A stretch of 64,000 bases of DNA from Monarcha castaneiventris obscurior (Eukaryota; Chordata; Aves; Passeriformes; Monarchidae). Positions 35,646-48,556 of the stretch are shown here, in pieces; positions within the stretch are counted from its first letter, which is position 1; every line of letters starts with the position of its first letter. The notes beneath the pieces were generated by a model, which saw only the letters and a program-made list of their open reading frames with translations, searched no databases and was not told where the DNA came from. The translations under genes were made by a program, and so were the position numbers. The DNA lies in assembly GCA_026261815.1 (NCBI GenBank), contig JAMPIT010000417.1, positions 6,791,501-6,855,500 of the forward strand. Direction: 5' to 3'.

Positions 35646-38600
35646 GTTTGTTTTCTAATGAGATCTGAGGAATCTATGGTTGCAGGGTTCAGATTGCTAT
35701 CACAATGGGCAAACAAGCATGTTTCAAGGTGTAGCTTTCCATCAGAACAGCAAGCCGAATTGACTTGCTCTATGGCTGCAGAGTCAGTACTTGAAGGAGA
35801 GAAGGTGAGAATTTCAAACTGTGGTGAGGTGATACAATATGGACATAAAAGCTCAGTCACAGCCCGTGATCAGACTGAATTGGATAAAATGTGAAACTAC
35901 TTCCTCAGACACACAAAAGTAAGTTGCCAAAAAACCTTGCCAAAAAATCCTTATGATTCTATAGTTTTGCAGTTTTGCCTGTTACTTGTGCTGCAATGAG
36001 TGCTTGTGCTGAAATTTAACTACCTCATCTTTGTTTTAATTCTTTTTCTGTTAAAATTTATAAATTAAAAAATTTATTTTCTTTTATTTTAGTCTAGATT
36101 TGTTCCCTGAGCTGTCTTTCCTGCCTTGTCCAAGTTACCCTTCATTATGTTGTCATCCAGTTCTAGACCCAAATTTCAAGTCATCTGTCTGAAAGTGTCT
36201 CTTCTGAGGTCTTACTTCCATGCTTCTCTCATCCAATGACTTTCTCATCCCAGTCTGCTCTAAATCCATATTCAGCAAGAGTTCCTTCGTACTTTTTCAG
36301 CTGTGAATTTCCAAGTCAAAGCTCACATCTGGCTGCAGATCATGAGCATTCCCTCTTCTAGTTCGCTGTAGCCTCCCTGCTTCCATCAGTTGTGGGCATC
36401 CACTGCCACATGCCTTTGCTGCTGGCTGAGTCCTTTGCTTCCACTGCTTGCCCCTATGGGGAGGAATGCTTTGCCTTTAACATGAAGGAAGTTTTAAAAG
36501 ATGCATCAGACAGCAATTGCAAGGAAGCCAGCCAGTCAGAAGGTGGTGGAAAGCAGGCAGTCCTGTTCTAAACACACTGCAGTTCATATCATGCATTTCT
36601 TTGGCAGCAGTGCAGGCTCAAACAGCTTGCTCCCTTTCTCAGCTCCCTCTGTTTTGCTGGCATAGCTGTTTGTGGCCATGGTGAGCCACTCAGGGGAACA
36701 CATCCTCCTGGAAAGAAGTGTTTTTCTCTAGATTATTTTTCATCTGGTCCAGTACATGTTGTCTCTGTAAGATTTATGCTGGTTCCACAATGAGGAAGGT
36801 ATGAGAGTGGGAATGTGTAGCAGGCTGCCTAAGCTGGCACCGCTGCTAGATACTTAAGTGTGCTCTTTGACATTACAGTTAAGTTGATCTTTCAGTGTGC
36901 TGCTCTTGCAAAGGCAGGTGAAACCTCTGCACAGCCATGCACTCCTGCTGTTTCCTTTGCATCAGAGCTGGAGATTGTGCAGCCACAGGGCACGGCCAGC
37001 CAGCTGACTGATTCGGGAAAAAATGGTTTCTGATCTTTTGCAGAGTGAATCGTCTGCTGGTTCGGCTGACCTGAGTCACCCTGTGGGTGCACAATCATTA
37101 GATCAGACAAAAGGAAAGCAGCAGGAACCAACAGCTTGGTAGCAGTAGGCTGAATTCTTCTTTTAATTATGATGTTGAGCTCTATTGTGGCCAAGGCCTA
37201 AAATACATTAGTGTACCCACTGACACATGACACCTGAACATGACATCTTTTTTGCTCTCTTTTGTTCTTTGAACTCCAGCAGAAATTGTTATTTCTTCAG
37301 TAGCTATGATCTTTAGTCTCACAAACTAGATAATTCATTCACACACTGTGTGGTATGAGAGAATTAGGTGTCTATAAAGGATTTTACCAGTTTGAGGCTT
37401 AACGTCCTCTGAAATTAGAAGGATGTCGTCCTCATTCATGCTCTGAACAAAAGTAAGAACTTCAGAAATTGGTGAAGAGTTAATTTTTTTTTTCATCAAG
37501 GATTGTTTGTTCTAAATATCATTGCTAATCTCAAAACTAGCTTTGGTATTATCAGTTCTCTGTGTACCCAAAATTCCATGAGCTTGAAAGCCACAAAGTT
37601 CCTCCAAATACATATTGAAGAATGAAAAATATTTCTGAAAAAATAACTGGAATGTCAAACTACATTTCTTAGCTTGCTGTTTGTGGGCTTTAAGAAATTA
37701 ATGATTTTTCTAGACCTCTTAAAAACTTTCTATCACTGCTGGATGGAGTGAAGCAAATGCTAATGTTTTATGAAGGAAATATTTAGGGCTTGAAAAATAT
37801 CGTTATTGATGAGTGGTTGTTAAAATCATGTGCGAGGCTGTGTTTGTGTACAGCACAAATGATGCAGTTGATTGCTGTGGACTAGATGTGCATCTTTTCT
37901 CCCTCAAGTCCTCACATCTCTAGACAGCTGTTCATGCCTTTTGTCTGGTAACATTTCTTGCTGGCCCAAGCATATTTTGACTCTTGTACTGCTAGATCTG
38001 CTGGAGGTGGTAGCAGAGAGAGATGGTGAAGATTCAAAGATATCCTGCGTTTCTGCAGTGTTACTGGCACAGTACACATACAGATTCAGGTTCTTTAGCT
38101 CAGATAAAGTTGTACCAATCTGTGTTTTACCAGCATCTTCATTCCCACGTGTTGCAATCTTTGCCTTTATAATACAAGCTTTGCAGTGTAGTGGCTTGTG
38201 ATCATGGTAAAATGAACAGTTTACACCTCCAAATCACTGGTTCTAATCCAAAATGAATTTGGTTACTTTTTGATTGCTTTTGCCCCTCTGCCCATCCCTG
38301 CTCCCAGTTACTGTGAAAGTGAGGGAAGCTGATGACAGATTGATTTTGCAGAAGTCAAATGCATGTTGAATGTGTGCGTTACAATAAAATTCCATAATCT
38401 GAGGTGGCCTCTTTTTAGTGGTCTGCATAGTTTGGTTTCTTAACTTAAGGTGGTTCCTGAAGAAGAAGTCCTCAAGAGTGTACCTCTTCAAGGATACAGT
38501 CTTTGTGATGTTTGCCTCGCTGCTGACTCTGTTGTTGTATATTCTTTATGGACAGTGTCATCATGTTAGCTCTCCATTAACTGGAGAAATAATTCTGCCA

Positions 38601-39419
38601 ACAGTTGCATGCCTAAGTTAAGCTGACTGACAGGAACTGAAATAATTTTTTCAATACAACTTTGTAGGTCTTTATTTTGGTGACTTTGATATCTAAAGAT
38701 ATCTCTCACTCTGATTGTTATAACTTCTCAAGCTAATGTGGTGCCTCTGCTCCCACCTGGTGAAAACTTCACTTTGCCTGGGTTATTCCTTTAGTTTGTG
38801 ATGACCTGGGGGATATAGTTGCTTTTGGGCATGTCATGGCATTCTCTTCCAGTCTTCTCACTCATTTCAAAGATTTGTTCACTTAAAGCCACTTTGCCCC
38901 AAGATTGCCTCTTAGCTGGATGATCTCAGCTGGCATAATCATTTAACAGAAGGCTGCTCTTAAGTTTAAAATAAAAAAAATGCCCTGTCTACTCAAAATA
39001 GCCCAGCTGCACACACATGCTGTTGCTGTTAGGTGCTGGAGGTTGCTTAGCAATTCTTAAATCAGTAGGAAATTGCTATTGCCCTGGCAACTTGGTCCTA
39101 TAATGCAAACAAGGGAGAGCTGTTTAGAGAGGTGTCCTTTCTTGATTTGGGAATTGTATGTGTTCTGGGTTTTTTTGCCCCTGTGCTTCTCTGGTTTTTA
39201 CTGACTTATTTTTAAATCTCTTTTATGTTTTAATTTCAGATTTAAATTCCTGTATGTTTTACTCTGGTTATTGAGTTTTCATGTAAGGGAAGGTGATAGT
39301 GTTCCTTGGTTCATTTAAATACTGACTGTCAAGGTCTTAATTATGCCATGAGTATGTGAATATTGCCAAAATCATGCAGGGCAATAGCATGCTCTCAGGA
39401 GCCAGGAGTTTTTAAATTA

Positions 39420-40560
39420 TGTTCGTGTAAAACACAAAACCACTGTTACAACAATACAAGCATGAACCATGACACCTGGGAGGAAATGGATCTGCTCAAG
39501 AGAAACAGTAGACATTACTTGTAAACATATAAATAATCTTTATCCATTTCTAACTTCTGAAGGCATTTAAACACTTCAATTTCAGACAGACAAACAAGAC
39601 AAGCGTCAGTTTAGCACAAGGTATGGGATTAAGAACCACAGCTATTAAGAATTTCAGAATATTCCCTTTATCAAGCCTGCAAACTATGAAGACTAAACTG
39701 CTCTGAAGCTTGTTTTACACTGTAGCTGTTTAAGTGCATCCTCTTGCCATTGCAACACCATATCACAGTAAACACCCAGGAAACCTGATTAGCTTAGTCA
39801 TTGGTAAAAACAGTATTCCACTTTGCATTTACCATATGACAAAATCACTCATAGACATTTCTCTTAAAGCTGCTCATCCAGAATCACTGAAGGATAGCTC
39901 AAAGCCCGGGAGGTGAGAGGGAAACAAAATAGACAGACACATACAGTATGGAAACCTGTCTGACCAACAGTAAGCTAGTGAAAAGTAAACTGGGAGGGGG
40001 AGAAGGGTTTAGGATTAGTTTCCTGTCATTTTAGCTCCATTAATCATCCCATCATGAGGGCAGACAAGCACCGATGTTGGCACAGGGAAGCAACAAAGGC
40101 ATGCATCCAAGACTGCTGCTTTTGGCAAGAGCTAGCTTACACCAACTTAGCTGTATCATACAACCACATCCTCTGGTTAGACACTAAACTGGCACTGCCA
40201 ACAGAAGGAGCAGTCCAGCCTGCTCGTTCCTCACCTCCTGTCAGCCAGCACAGGCTGAACCAGACCAAGGAACTGATCTGTGTTCAGTTTGACCTGGTCA
40301 TACACACACGCACACACACTCTACTGGTTTTAATTTGCATCTGTTACTGATCTGGCTTGCCAGCCAGCCATGCAAAACCTTGGTTATCATGAGGGAGAAT
40401 AAGGCACAAGGAAGTAAAAAAGAAATCAGGATGGCTACTTTTGGTAGCAGTCATCTTAAGGTGTTACTGAATGGTTTAATCTATCCAACAATTATGTTGG
40501 CTAAGGACACATGCACTATGGTGACACAGCTGTGTGTGTAGCTGGCAGTGGCCTGGGGAA
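39420..40560. other. Compositionally distinct A/C-rich block, unidentified
   Basis: The flanking intron is T-rich on the plus strand, as is usual for the transcribed strand of vertebrate genes. Across this block A and C dominate instead, so it reads like T/G-rich DNA placed in reverse. It contains a short CA repeat at 40301-40320. No protein motif, LTR ends or known repeat signature could be recognised in it. It may be an old inverted insertion or an antisense transcript unit. Confidence 0.35.
40301..40320. repeat. Short CA microsatellite
   Basis: A 20-base (CA)n-type run with one G interruption. Confidence 0.7.
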
Positions 40561-41691
40561 CTGATTTAATTGAATACCCAGGAAAAAAAGTCTGGTTTTC
40601 AGCTAGATAGATTCCCCAGTCAAAGAAGGGGCAGTGTAGGGACAGAAGTGAGCAGCTAGACAGTAGAGTACTTAAAGGTTGCTTAAGCTGATGTTGTTGC
40701 TGTAGAACATCTGTGCTATCACAGCCACTCCTGTCCCAGAAGCAGCTGGGCTAAAAGTAGAAAAATGCCATGATCGAAAGCTTTTGCCTGGTTAGGCAAC
40801 AGATACAAATCTGTGAGGGTACTTACCCTGAAACCCTTATTGAGGATAAGGAATACTTGCTCTTAATATTATCCATCAGCCTTCTGGATGACTCACTTAA
40901 AGATCATGGCATGGCACATTTCTCTATGGGAAAGTTTCTAGTCTGGTTGGAAATGACAGGAAAACAAACACTGTAAAACTTTAATTAGGTTCTAAATATT
41001 AATGTGTGTAACTATCTGATCATTCTACAATGACAGTTATAGAGTGGTATAACTGTCTGGGAAGTCTAGAAACAGACTTATGTTGGTTGCAGAAAAGGAC
41101 TCCATGTCTTTCACAGGACTTCCAAACATTGTAGCGTGAATAAGTATAAATCCTCAAAGCATCTTTCAAATCCCTCTCTGCCCTCATCCGACTTTTAATT
41201 GAAAGCATTTAAATCAAACTCATCCAATTATAGCTTTTATTGTAGTCTTGAGGACTGGATGCCTTTTTTCTTTTTTTCAAGTGGGGATGTATTCCATACT
41301 AAGGCTTGGCACTGATCTGAGAAGGAGTTCTCTTTCCCTTAGGAAGAGGCTGGATGTTTGGATGTTCTAATGGTATAAGCTGGTTCTGTCCTTGTGAAGT
41401 GCCAGCACAAGCACTGGTGGTGCTGCACAGTGAACAGGGACCTGACTTAGCAGGAGTGTGAACCAAAAGACTGGTTTTTACACCTGGGTCAGTTTTCTAT
41501 TTGGTTTAATGTGTGTCATTGCAGAGTCTTGTTCTGGTCTGAAGTGGAGGTGATATGGAGGAAGGAGAAGACAGGCTTACCAAAAGCATTTACTGGTTCA
41601 TCCCAGTTTAGTTTTATTTGAGCTGCAGCCCTCCTTGGACTAACAGAATTGTTGTCCAGACAGTTTGAGATGCACAGAGTCAGACTGTTGG

Positions 41692-41733
41692 TTTTTTTTT
41701 TTTGTTGTTGTTGTTTTTTTTTTTTTTTTTTTT
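41692..41733. repeat. Poly(T) with (GTT)n centre
   Basis: Low-complexity tract of T runs around four TTG triplets. Confidence 0.85.
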
Positions 41734-44603
41734 AATTTTGTGGCAGTGTTCCACTATACTGTGCTGATTCAACTGTACCATGTATGGAGGAATTGATCCA
41801 GATGAAAGATTGCATTTCAGCAGTTCACTGTATGGCTCTATAAGCAGCACTTCTGGCACAACTCAGGACATAGTGGCAGAGCAAGAATGAGTGTCAAGTC
41901 AAGTTTTGCATAAGCTGTGTTCCTTTGATGTGGGACGAACACTGACTGACATGCCAACTAGGATTAAGATACCTTCCATCTGTGTCTTTTTCTGCATGAG
42001 TTAGGAAATGTGCAGGTTCAGATACAATTCTCGATAGTCCAGCTACTGTGATGAAGTTTCATTGGACAATTTACTGGAAGAACTCTGGTTTATAATCCCA
42101 GTACCAATTAACACTGTTTGGTATGGTGTTGCTCAAGGTCACATAGCAAGCTGGTGTGTGAGCATGGGTCTCTTGCTCCTTCTTGTGCTGTAGCTGGCTC
42201 TGCTGGACTGCTTTTACTGTGGCTTGGTACCCTGCTTTTCCATAAATGATACAGTTTCAGTAGTCTGGCTAATGTCAATATACTGATTAGGGAAATAGAT
42301 TCTGTTTTACAACACTGTTGTTAAAGTGGTGTTTGAAATGTGATTTTCCTAGTTCATCATGCAGGTTACAAATTCCTCTTGAAAAGAAAATCCAGTATGT
42401 TTGAAGTTCCTAAAGACATTTTCTGTTTACCTAGTTGAAGCAGATCTTGCATATTTGAGACATGTCAAGGGTTTTTTTTCACCTTTTGAGAAGAGGAAGG
42501 AAGTCTTTCTTTTCTAGGGTAGATTGAGGAGGGAAGGTTGAGAATTCTGCCATTCCATATCCTTGTGGAGTGAGTGTTAGAAATATCTGTCACCTGTTTG
42601 TGATTTCAGGCCTGGCTGCACTTGTGCTTCTGCATGATCTGACCACCATGTGGAACTAGGCAAAGTGTAATGTCTCCAGTACCTCTCCTTCCATGGAGCA
42701 GATTGGCTTTGGCTCCTCTAACGTGGTGACAGCAGCCCTTGCCAGCCAGCCTCCTAACTGGGCAATTACTCTTCCTTTTAGCCTCCTTCCACAAGTCTCC
42801 CATCCTACAGGGACGGGGCCTGAGGCCAACTATATTGGTTGTGTTTTAGCTCTTTCCAGCCTTTGTAAAGGTTGTTGTGGTGTACCATACTCTGGTCTTT
42901 TAAGTCTATGGTTTAAAGGTTTGTGTTTTGAGGTTTTCTCTATCCATTCTTATGAGAAGGGCATGATACCGATTTTTTCTCTTTTCAGATTACCGCTACA
43001 ATTTGCTTTCAAATGGCTATGATTCTATGTTTGCTTTGGACAGAAAAAATATCAGGGAAGGGGTAGGCAATTTCTAGCCAAATTTTAACTGAACTAAGAG
43101 CAAATACTTCATATAGCAGTAAGGTTTGGCTCAGTCTCATTTGTTTTAACAAGTACCAGCTTCAGTTGGTAGTTTTTGTTGTTTTCTGCTTTTTTTTCCT
43201 ACCCTTCTTTTCTTTGCTTCCGTTCAGATCATGACATAGGGTCCTGGGAATGAATGTATGACAGCATGGATGAAATAACATGTTTTCATTACCAGTAAAT
43301 TCTTATTGTTGTTTTAAATATACACTGAACAAATTTTTGAAACAGATTTTTGTACCACTTATAACTTTATTCTGGATATTACAGAACAAATGTTGCTAAT
43401 CAACTGAAATACGCAAGTGGGGAAAATGGCTATTTGAGCTCCTTTGTCTGCTATGGATGTGTTGATGTCACACTCATCCAAGTTAATTATGAGTGTTAAG
43501 TGGGGAATACTTAATAAAAAACTGTATTGTTAAAATCGTTGTTTCAAGTTTATGCTTTTTGATTCGTTTCTGGAGGATTATCCTGATGGTTTTTATTTAG
43601 GTTGGTTTACCTGCATCTTTTTGAAGTTTGAGGTTAGCCTCTGCAAGTTCCTTTTGCTTGCTAAATTACAACAATGCAGCTGAGTCTTCAGAGTTCAGAC
43701 TGGTTGAAACAGCAGCATGCTAAGAAGCAGGAGACTTCCGTCCTCATTAATCAAAACCAAATATGATTGCCCTTGTATAATGTCCGTTACTGTTTAAATG
43801 TTGACACAGTAACCATTTCACTGGAGACTTACAGCTGGTTTGTTTCTGTTTAAGTTACTGAACAGAAAAGAATTTTAATTTGAACATAGTAGTGGCTTCT
43901 GAATACTTATTTAAAGAATTATGGAAATATAAGAAAACATTTAAAAATTAGTTATTTCATTAAAGCCCTTTATGTATTGCACATTTTGGTTACTGTAGCT
44001 GAGGTTTAAGACAGGAAAGCCTTTTGGTTTATGTGGAATATTTTTCTTTTATTCAATTTTCATTGATTGTAAATGGGGAGGAGAGAATGGAACAAGAGAA
44101 TTATTTCTTGAAATGCAGTTGATTTTTATCTGAAAATCCTCATTTGTCATACTCAGCTGTCCTTCCAAGTTTATTATGAAGGATTACTTTACCTGACTGC
44201 ATTTCAAGTAGACTGTTGTTAAAACACTATTGCTGATATAAAAGGACAGTAATCAAGACTTCAGCAAGGTTCCAAATAGGCTGACTTCACTGCAGTGACT
44301 CTATGTCTTCTCAAGACTGGGATCCCAAAACACCAAAAATTGAGAATGTTCTCATACTTTCTAAGAAAATTATAATGATCTGTTGTCTCATCAGTAGTTT
44401 CTGTGGTGATGCTATTGGAGGTCTACACAAGTTCTTACAGTACTGAGTAGAGCAAGGTTCAGTGACTCGTTGGATTTCAGTGGATGATGATCGCATAAAC
44501 TCAACATGTTTCTCTCTAGCATGGAAGACACCACGTTGAGCTGGATGTATGGCTAAGACTCACGTGAGGTTTATGGTGTATATTTTTCTGCTGTGTCTCA
44601 CAG

Positions 44604-44865
44604 GTTGCCATCACGAAAGCCAAAGTGGATTTCTCCGGCGTGGTGTGCCTGCCCCCTTCCGTCGTTGCTGGAAATGGGCTGGACGGAGGTGGGGCTGGCG
44701 AGAACGACGATGAGCCGGTGCTGGTGTCCCTGTCAGCGGCCCCCAGCCCGCAGAGCGAAGCTGTTGCCAATGAGCTGCAGGAGCTCTCCTTGCAGCCCGA
44801 GCTGACCCTCAGCCTCCATCATGGCCGGAACCCCAACCTCCCTCCACTCAGTGAAAGGAAGAATG
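44604..44865 (+). CDS. MRTFA: MRTFA N-terminal coding exon with non-AUG start
   Basis: This exon encodes the N terminus of full-length myocardin-related transcription factor A, upstream of its RPEL actin-binding domain. It is bounded by TGTGTCTCACAG and a GTAAG donor at 44866. Its single sensible frame reads VAITKAKVDFSGVVC, then LPPSVVAGNGLDGGGAGEN, DDEPVLVSLSAAPSPQSE, AVANELQELSLQPELTLSL and HHGRNPNLPPLSERKN, matching the mammalian protein almost throughout. There is no ATG in frame. In mouse MAL the first residue is the leucine of LPPSV, started at CTG, which is CTG 44649-44651 here, giving 72 residues from this exon. One leftover G completes a Val codon with the next exon, as in the known N-V-L-Q-L junction. 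Ser33-Pro34 (44745-44750), a reported ERK site, is kept, and the leucine-rich ELQELSLQPELTL stretch looks like an export signal. The CTG context is weak (T at -3, C at +4), so an upstream near-cognate start remains possible. Confidence 0.93.
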
Positions 44866-47045
44866 GTAAGGGGTGCAGTGTGCTCATGTCTCGTGTGGTG
44901 TGTCCTCACCAAGTGGTGGTGTCACGGTACACGTTCTGATGACAGGTCTGCTTTTTATTGCTTCTTACTATGCTTTTTTTGTAGGAAAAACTAGTGATCT
45001 AGAGTTCACAACACCTATTTACATTGTTTGACTGGAAGGATTGATGTTAGTGGCTGTGGAAGCTCCACAGAGCTCCAGTGATAAATGCTTTATATTATTA
45101 TATAAATACCAGAAACAGCTTCCCTGTACTTTGTGGTGACTGAGTTGTGTAATGCTGAGACAGTCAGTGAAAGGAAGTGATAGCTCACCTTCAGACTGTA
45201 GCCATCTGTAGATTTTTCTTTGCCACCTTGATCTGCACTTACCAAGAATGAGTAACCTTCTCACTGCAAATGTCTGAAAAGTTCTTTCAGGCTTCCCGGA
45301 AGGAGAAGCAAGACCTAGAGTTAAATATTAAATGTCCCAGTCAGCCTTCTGATCCTAGAGTGAGAATGGCCTATGTATGTTTCTCAAGTTGCAGGTACCT
45401 TATGGGCAGCTATATAGTGGCAAAATACAGGATCACTCAGTGACCAGAATTCCTGGCTTTTGAAGACTGTTAACTGCCTGAAGCTCAGGATCACCAGGCT
45501 GCCATGAAAGCCTTTGCATGTTCAGCCTCATCCTCTGAGAGAGGGGTGAAACCATTTGATAAGTGGTGCCTTCTGTTTGTGAATTCCTCTTGGTGATCTT
45601 CCTTCACTCCGTCTTCTGGGGTATACGTTGGTAACTCTTGTCAATATGAGAGTCTTGCTACAATCTGAATTCATGCTATCACCTGCAAGGCACTGTGGAT
45701 TTGAGCGTGATCGAGTCCTGTGCACCTTACAGTGTTGGACATTATGGAGTTGCATGGCACAGCATATTAGAAATGCTGGGGAGCTTCAGAGTGGCTTTAT
45801 AGCCAAAACAACGCTTATGGTAAAGTGATTTAGAATATGTGCACTGAGGACAGTAATTTGGATTGAAGGGGTACCTCACTTAACATGGCTGGATCTTTAT
45901 CTCCAGAAAATGACCATGCCTTTCTCTGAAGAGTGTATCAGTGTTTTGCAATTTGGAAGAATTGATTAACTTAAATTGATTAACTCTAAGTGTTGGGGTT
46001 TTAAGAGGTTAAAAAGAGTTTTCTCATTCATATACATTATACCATCATTATGTGATCACAGTTATGTTTACAAAAACTGGAGAAGATAGAAATGCCAATA
46101 ACAGAACAGAAAAGTTCTAACCCTTAATGTTTGCAGTCTTCTAAGATAAAATACAACAGATGGCGATAAAGGTGGTGATGGTAAATAGAAGAAAATTGGA
46201 ATTTTAGTCAGCAAGGTAGACTTTGATCTCAGCACATCTGAACTAGTGGTAGACTTGGGCATTTCATAGTTATGAAGGCAAGGAAAGATTTCAAATGGAA
46301 TTTAATTGAGGTAGCATTGAAACTGATAGCGAGCTGGAGCATGGGAAAAGCATATGAGCCTTTGTTTCTAGCACCTGACAGCTGGCCACTTGAAGGTGAC
46401 ATTGTGATTTTTACCTCTTAAAAAATGAAACTTTGAATGGTGTTGCTATGGTCAGAAGAAAAGATATTCTGGTACGGGAACGAAAGTCTTCACAGGATTC
46501 CGTTGTTAGGATAAGTTTAAAAATTGGTATTTTGGGAATCTTTTACAGAAATAGATAGTTTTCCTCTATCAGAATAATGTTATTTTTATGGACTCAGCTT
46601 TGAAGCTGTGTCATTTTGGGCTGCAAATCTGCTTGACAGGAACAAGTAAAATAGAGTTGTGCTTTAAAAGTATTTGAAAAGGAACACCTCTGCCCAAAAC
46701 TTTTGCCAAAGAAAATTAGGATATTCCCGGAAATGACTCATTAGGTGGGTCTCTTCAGAGCTGATTCTTTATCAGGGCTCAGCACAATAGTGGGAATTTT
46801 ACTGCTGGAGGGGCAGCTTTTCAGGCGAGGCATAAAGTCCAAAGTCCCTGAGCTAGATTACCTGAATATTCCTTATCATCGCAGGTACACAGGAGATACA
46901 CAATGCTCTTTTCTCCTAGGCTGCAGTATTTTGTTACGTGTTGTTTGTGTGTACATTCATTAAAGTATTATGGGAATGAAAAGTTCTGTTGAAATATGGT
47001 TATTTGCAAACTGTCACAGCATTAAAGAACACTTGGTTTAGTAAT

Positions 47046-47085
47046 CTGTTAAGAAATTTTGTGAGCTGTTAAGAAATTTAGCTGA
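47046..47085. repeat. 20-bp tandem duplication
   Basis: Two adjacent units start CTGTTAAGAAATTT, at 47046 and 47066, differing near the end. Confidence 0.75.
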
Positions 47086-48537
47086 TGCATTTTGAATTAA
47101 TAAATGTCTTCTGTCAAATGGGAACTTCTTAGTTATCTTGGGGTGGTGGTTGCACAGCTGTTGAAAGCTGTCGAGCTTGTTAAAACTCCTTTTTAAAATA
47201 TGGTGTATCTTTGTTCTTGTGTCCGTGGCTTTAAATGTGTTAAAAAACGTTCAGAGATGATCTGCCAGTTGAGATGGCAATCTGCTTAAACATTTGAGCA
47301 ATCCAAAGTGGTTGTAGAATATATCTTGTGCAGTGCAACTGCTTCTGTGACAACTTGCCAAATTCAAGGTACAGGGAAGATGCAAGCTGAGCGGCAGTGG
47401 GAGGGGAGGAGGTGGTAAGGAAGAGACTTGCTGGAAGCTGCCTATCTGTGTCAAAGGGTCTCCTGTTTGCAGTTCCAGACAGGCACTGCTGACTCACAGC
47501 TGAACTAACTACTTATGCTGAGAGCTTCTAGCAGATTAACTCTTTCTGTAGCTTTTGCTAAGCAGACTTGGCTTATCTGTAGGTATCTGTAGAAAAGCAT
47601 TGCATGGGTTTGTACAGTATTTGTTGCGACAGACTGTGGTTCTGGAACATAAATTATTAGCTGAGTTAAAATAGCAATTTCTTTGGCCTGTGAAGCATCA
47701 TGGAATTATGTATCCCACGGGAAAACTGGGAGTGCGGTCCTGTATACTCATGCTGCCATGTGCCCTAGGACTGCAGATTCCTTTAAAAATTTTTTTTCCT
47801 TCTCTTAGAACTGAAGAGCAGCCAGACACACTTTCTGGGGGTTTTCTTGTTGCTTTTGGTTTGTTTCAGATCCAGACTTCTCTTCATCTTCTCCCTTATC
47901 ACAGCTATGCATTCTCTTTGTAGGTGTGTGTACCTGGAAGGGTCGGTACACCTGGACACAGGGGTGTAAAGACCTTGAACAACCTGACTGAACAGCTGCT
48001 GCTAAGTTACACAGTTAAAGTGCAATAAAAGATAGTAAGGATACAGAATTCCAGTATGGAGCATTTGAACACAGATAGCTAGGAAACAATATTTTGTCAC
48101 TTCAGTGAAAGGACACCTTATGTGGTAAGGTGTTAGTAAACTATTTTGACACAATTATTAGGTTCTATTCAGATATCAAGCTTAATGGGACATTCAAGTT
48201 ATTTAATTTGTGCTTCAAAGTGAGTTTTCTACCCCAAATTTACATTCCTTCTCTTTTTCTACCCATGTTCATCGAGGCCTCCACTTTCTTTAACTATGAG
48301 AGATTACCTGTGACCAACTCATTTGTTGCCACACAAGCCAGAAAAAGGCCATTACGGAGTCATCTGAAGCTCTTCAGTATATCTTGATTTTTCTCAGTCA
48401 CCTGTACTAAGATGCCAAGATAACTTTTCCCAGCCCTTAGGGCAGGGTTAGAACAAGTCCCTGGTGAGTGCATTTACAAGAAAAAGGAGAAAAACCCCAG
48501 CTGTTGAATATACAAATCCTAGGTAGTTTGATAATTT

Positions 48538-48556
48538 AAAAAAAAAAAAAAAAAAG
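48538..48556. repeat. Poly(A) tract, 19 bases
   Basis: An uninterrupted run of A. The sequence before it does not match any repeat family I know, so I cannot tell whether it is a retroposon tail. Confidence 0.85.

Larger units (their letters stand above)
34800..44603 (+). other. MRTFA: MRTFA intron 2
   Basis: About 9.8 kb, closing with TGCTGTGTCTCACAG at 44603. Contents: T-rich tracts at 35617-35645 and 41692-41733, a C+T-rich stretch at about 36100-36430, an A/C-rich stretch at about 39420-40560 with opposite strand composition to the rest of the intron, and a short CA run at 40301-40320. No exon with good splice pairing and a supportable reading frame was found. Confidence 0.6.

Noticed and set aside
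44593..44805. 70-codon alternative frame in the MRTFA exon
   Set aside because: It is an Arg/Cys/Pro-rich shadow of the conserved MRTF-A frame; relevant only as a possible overlapping uORF extension.
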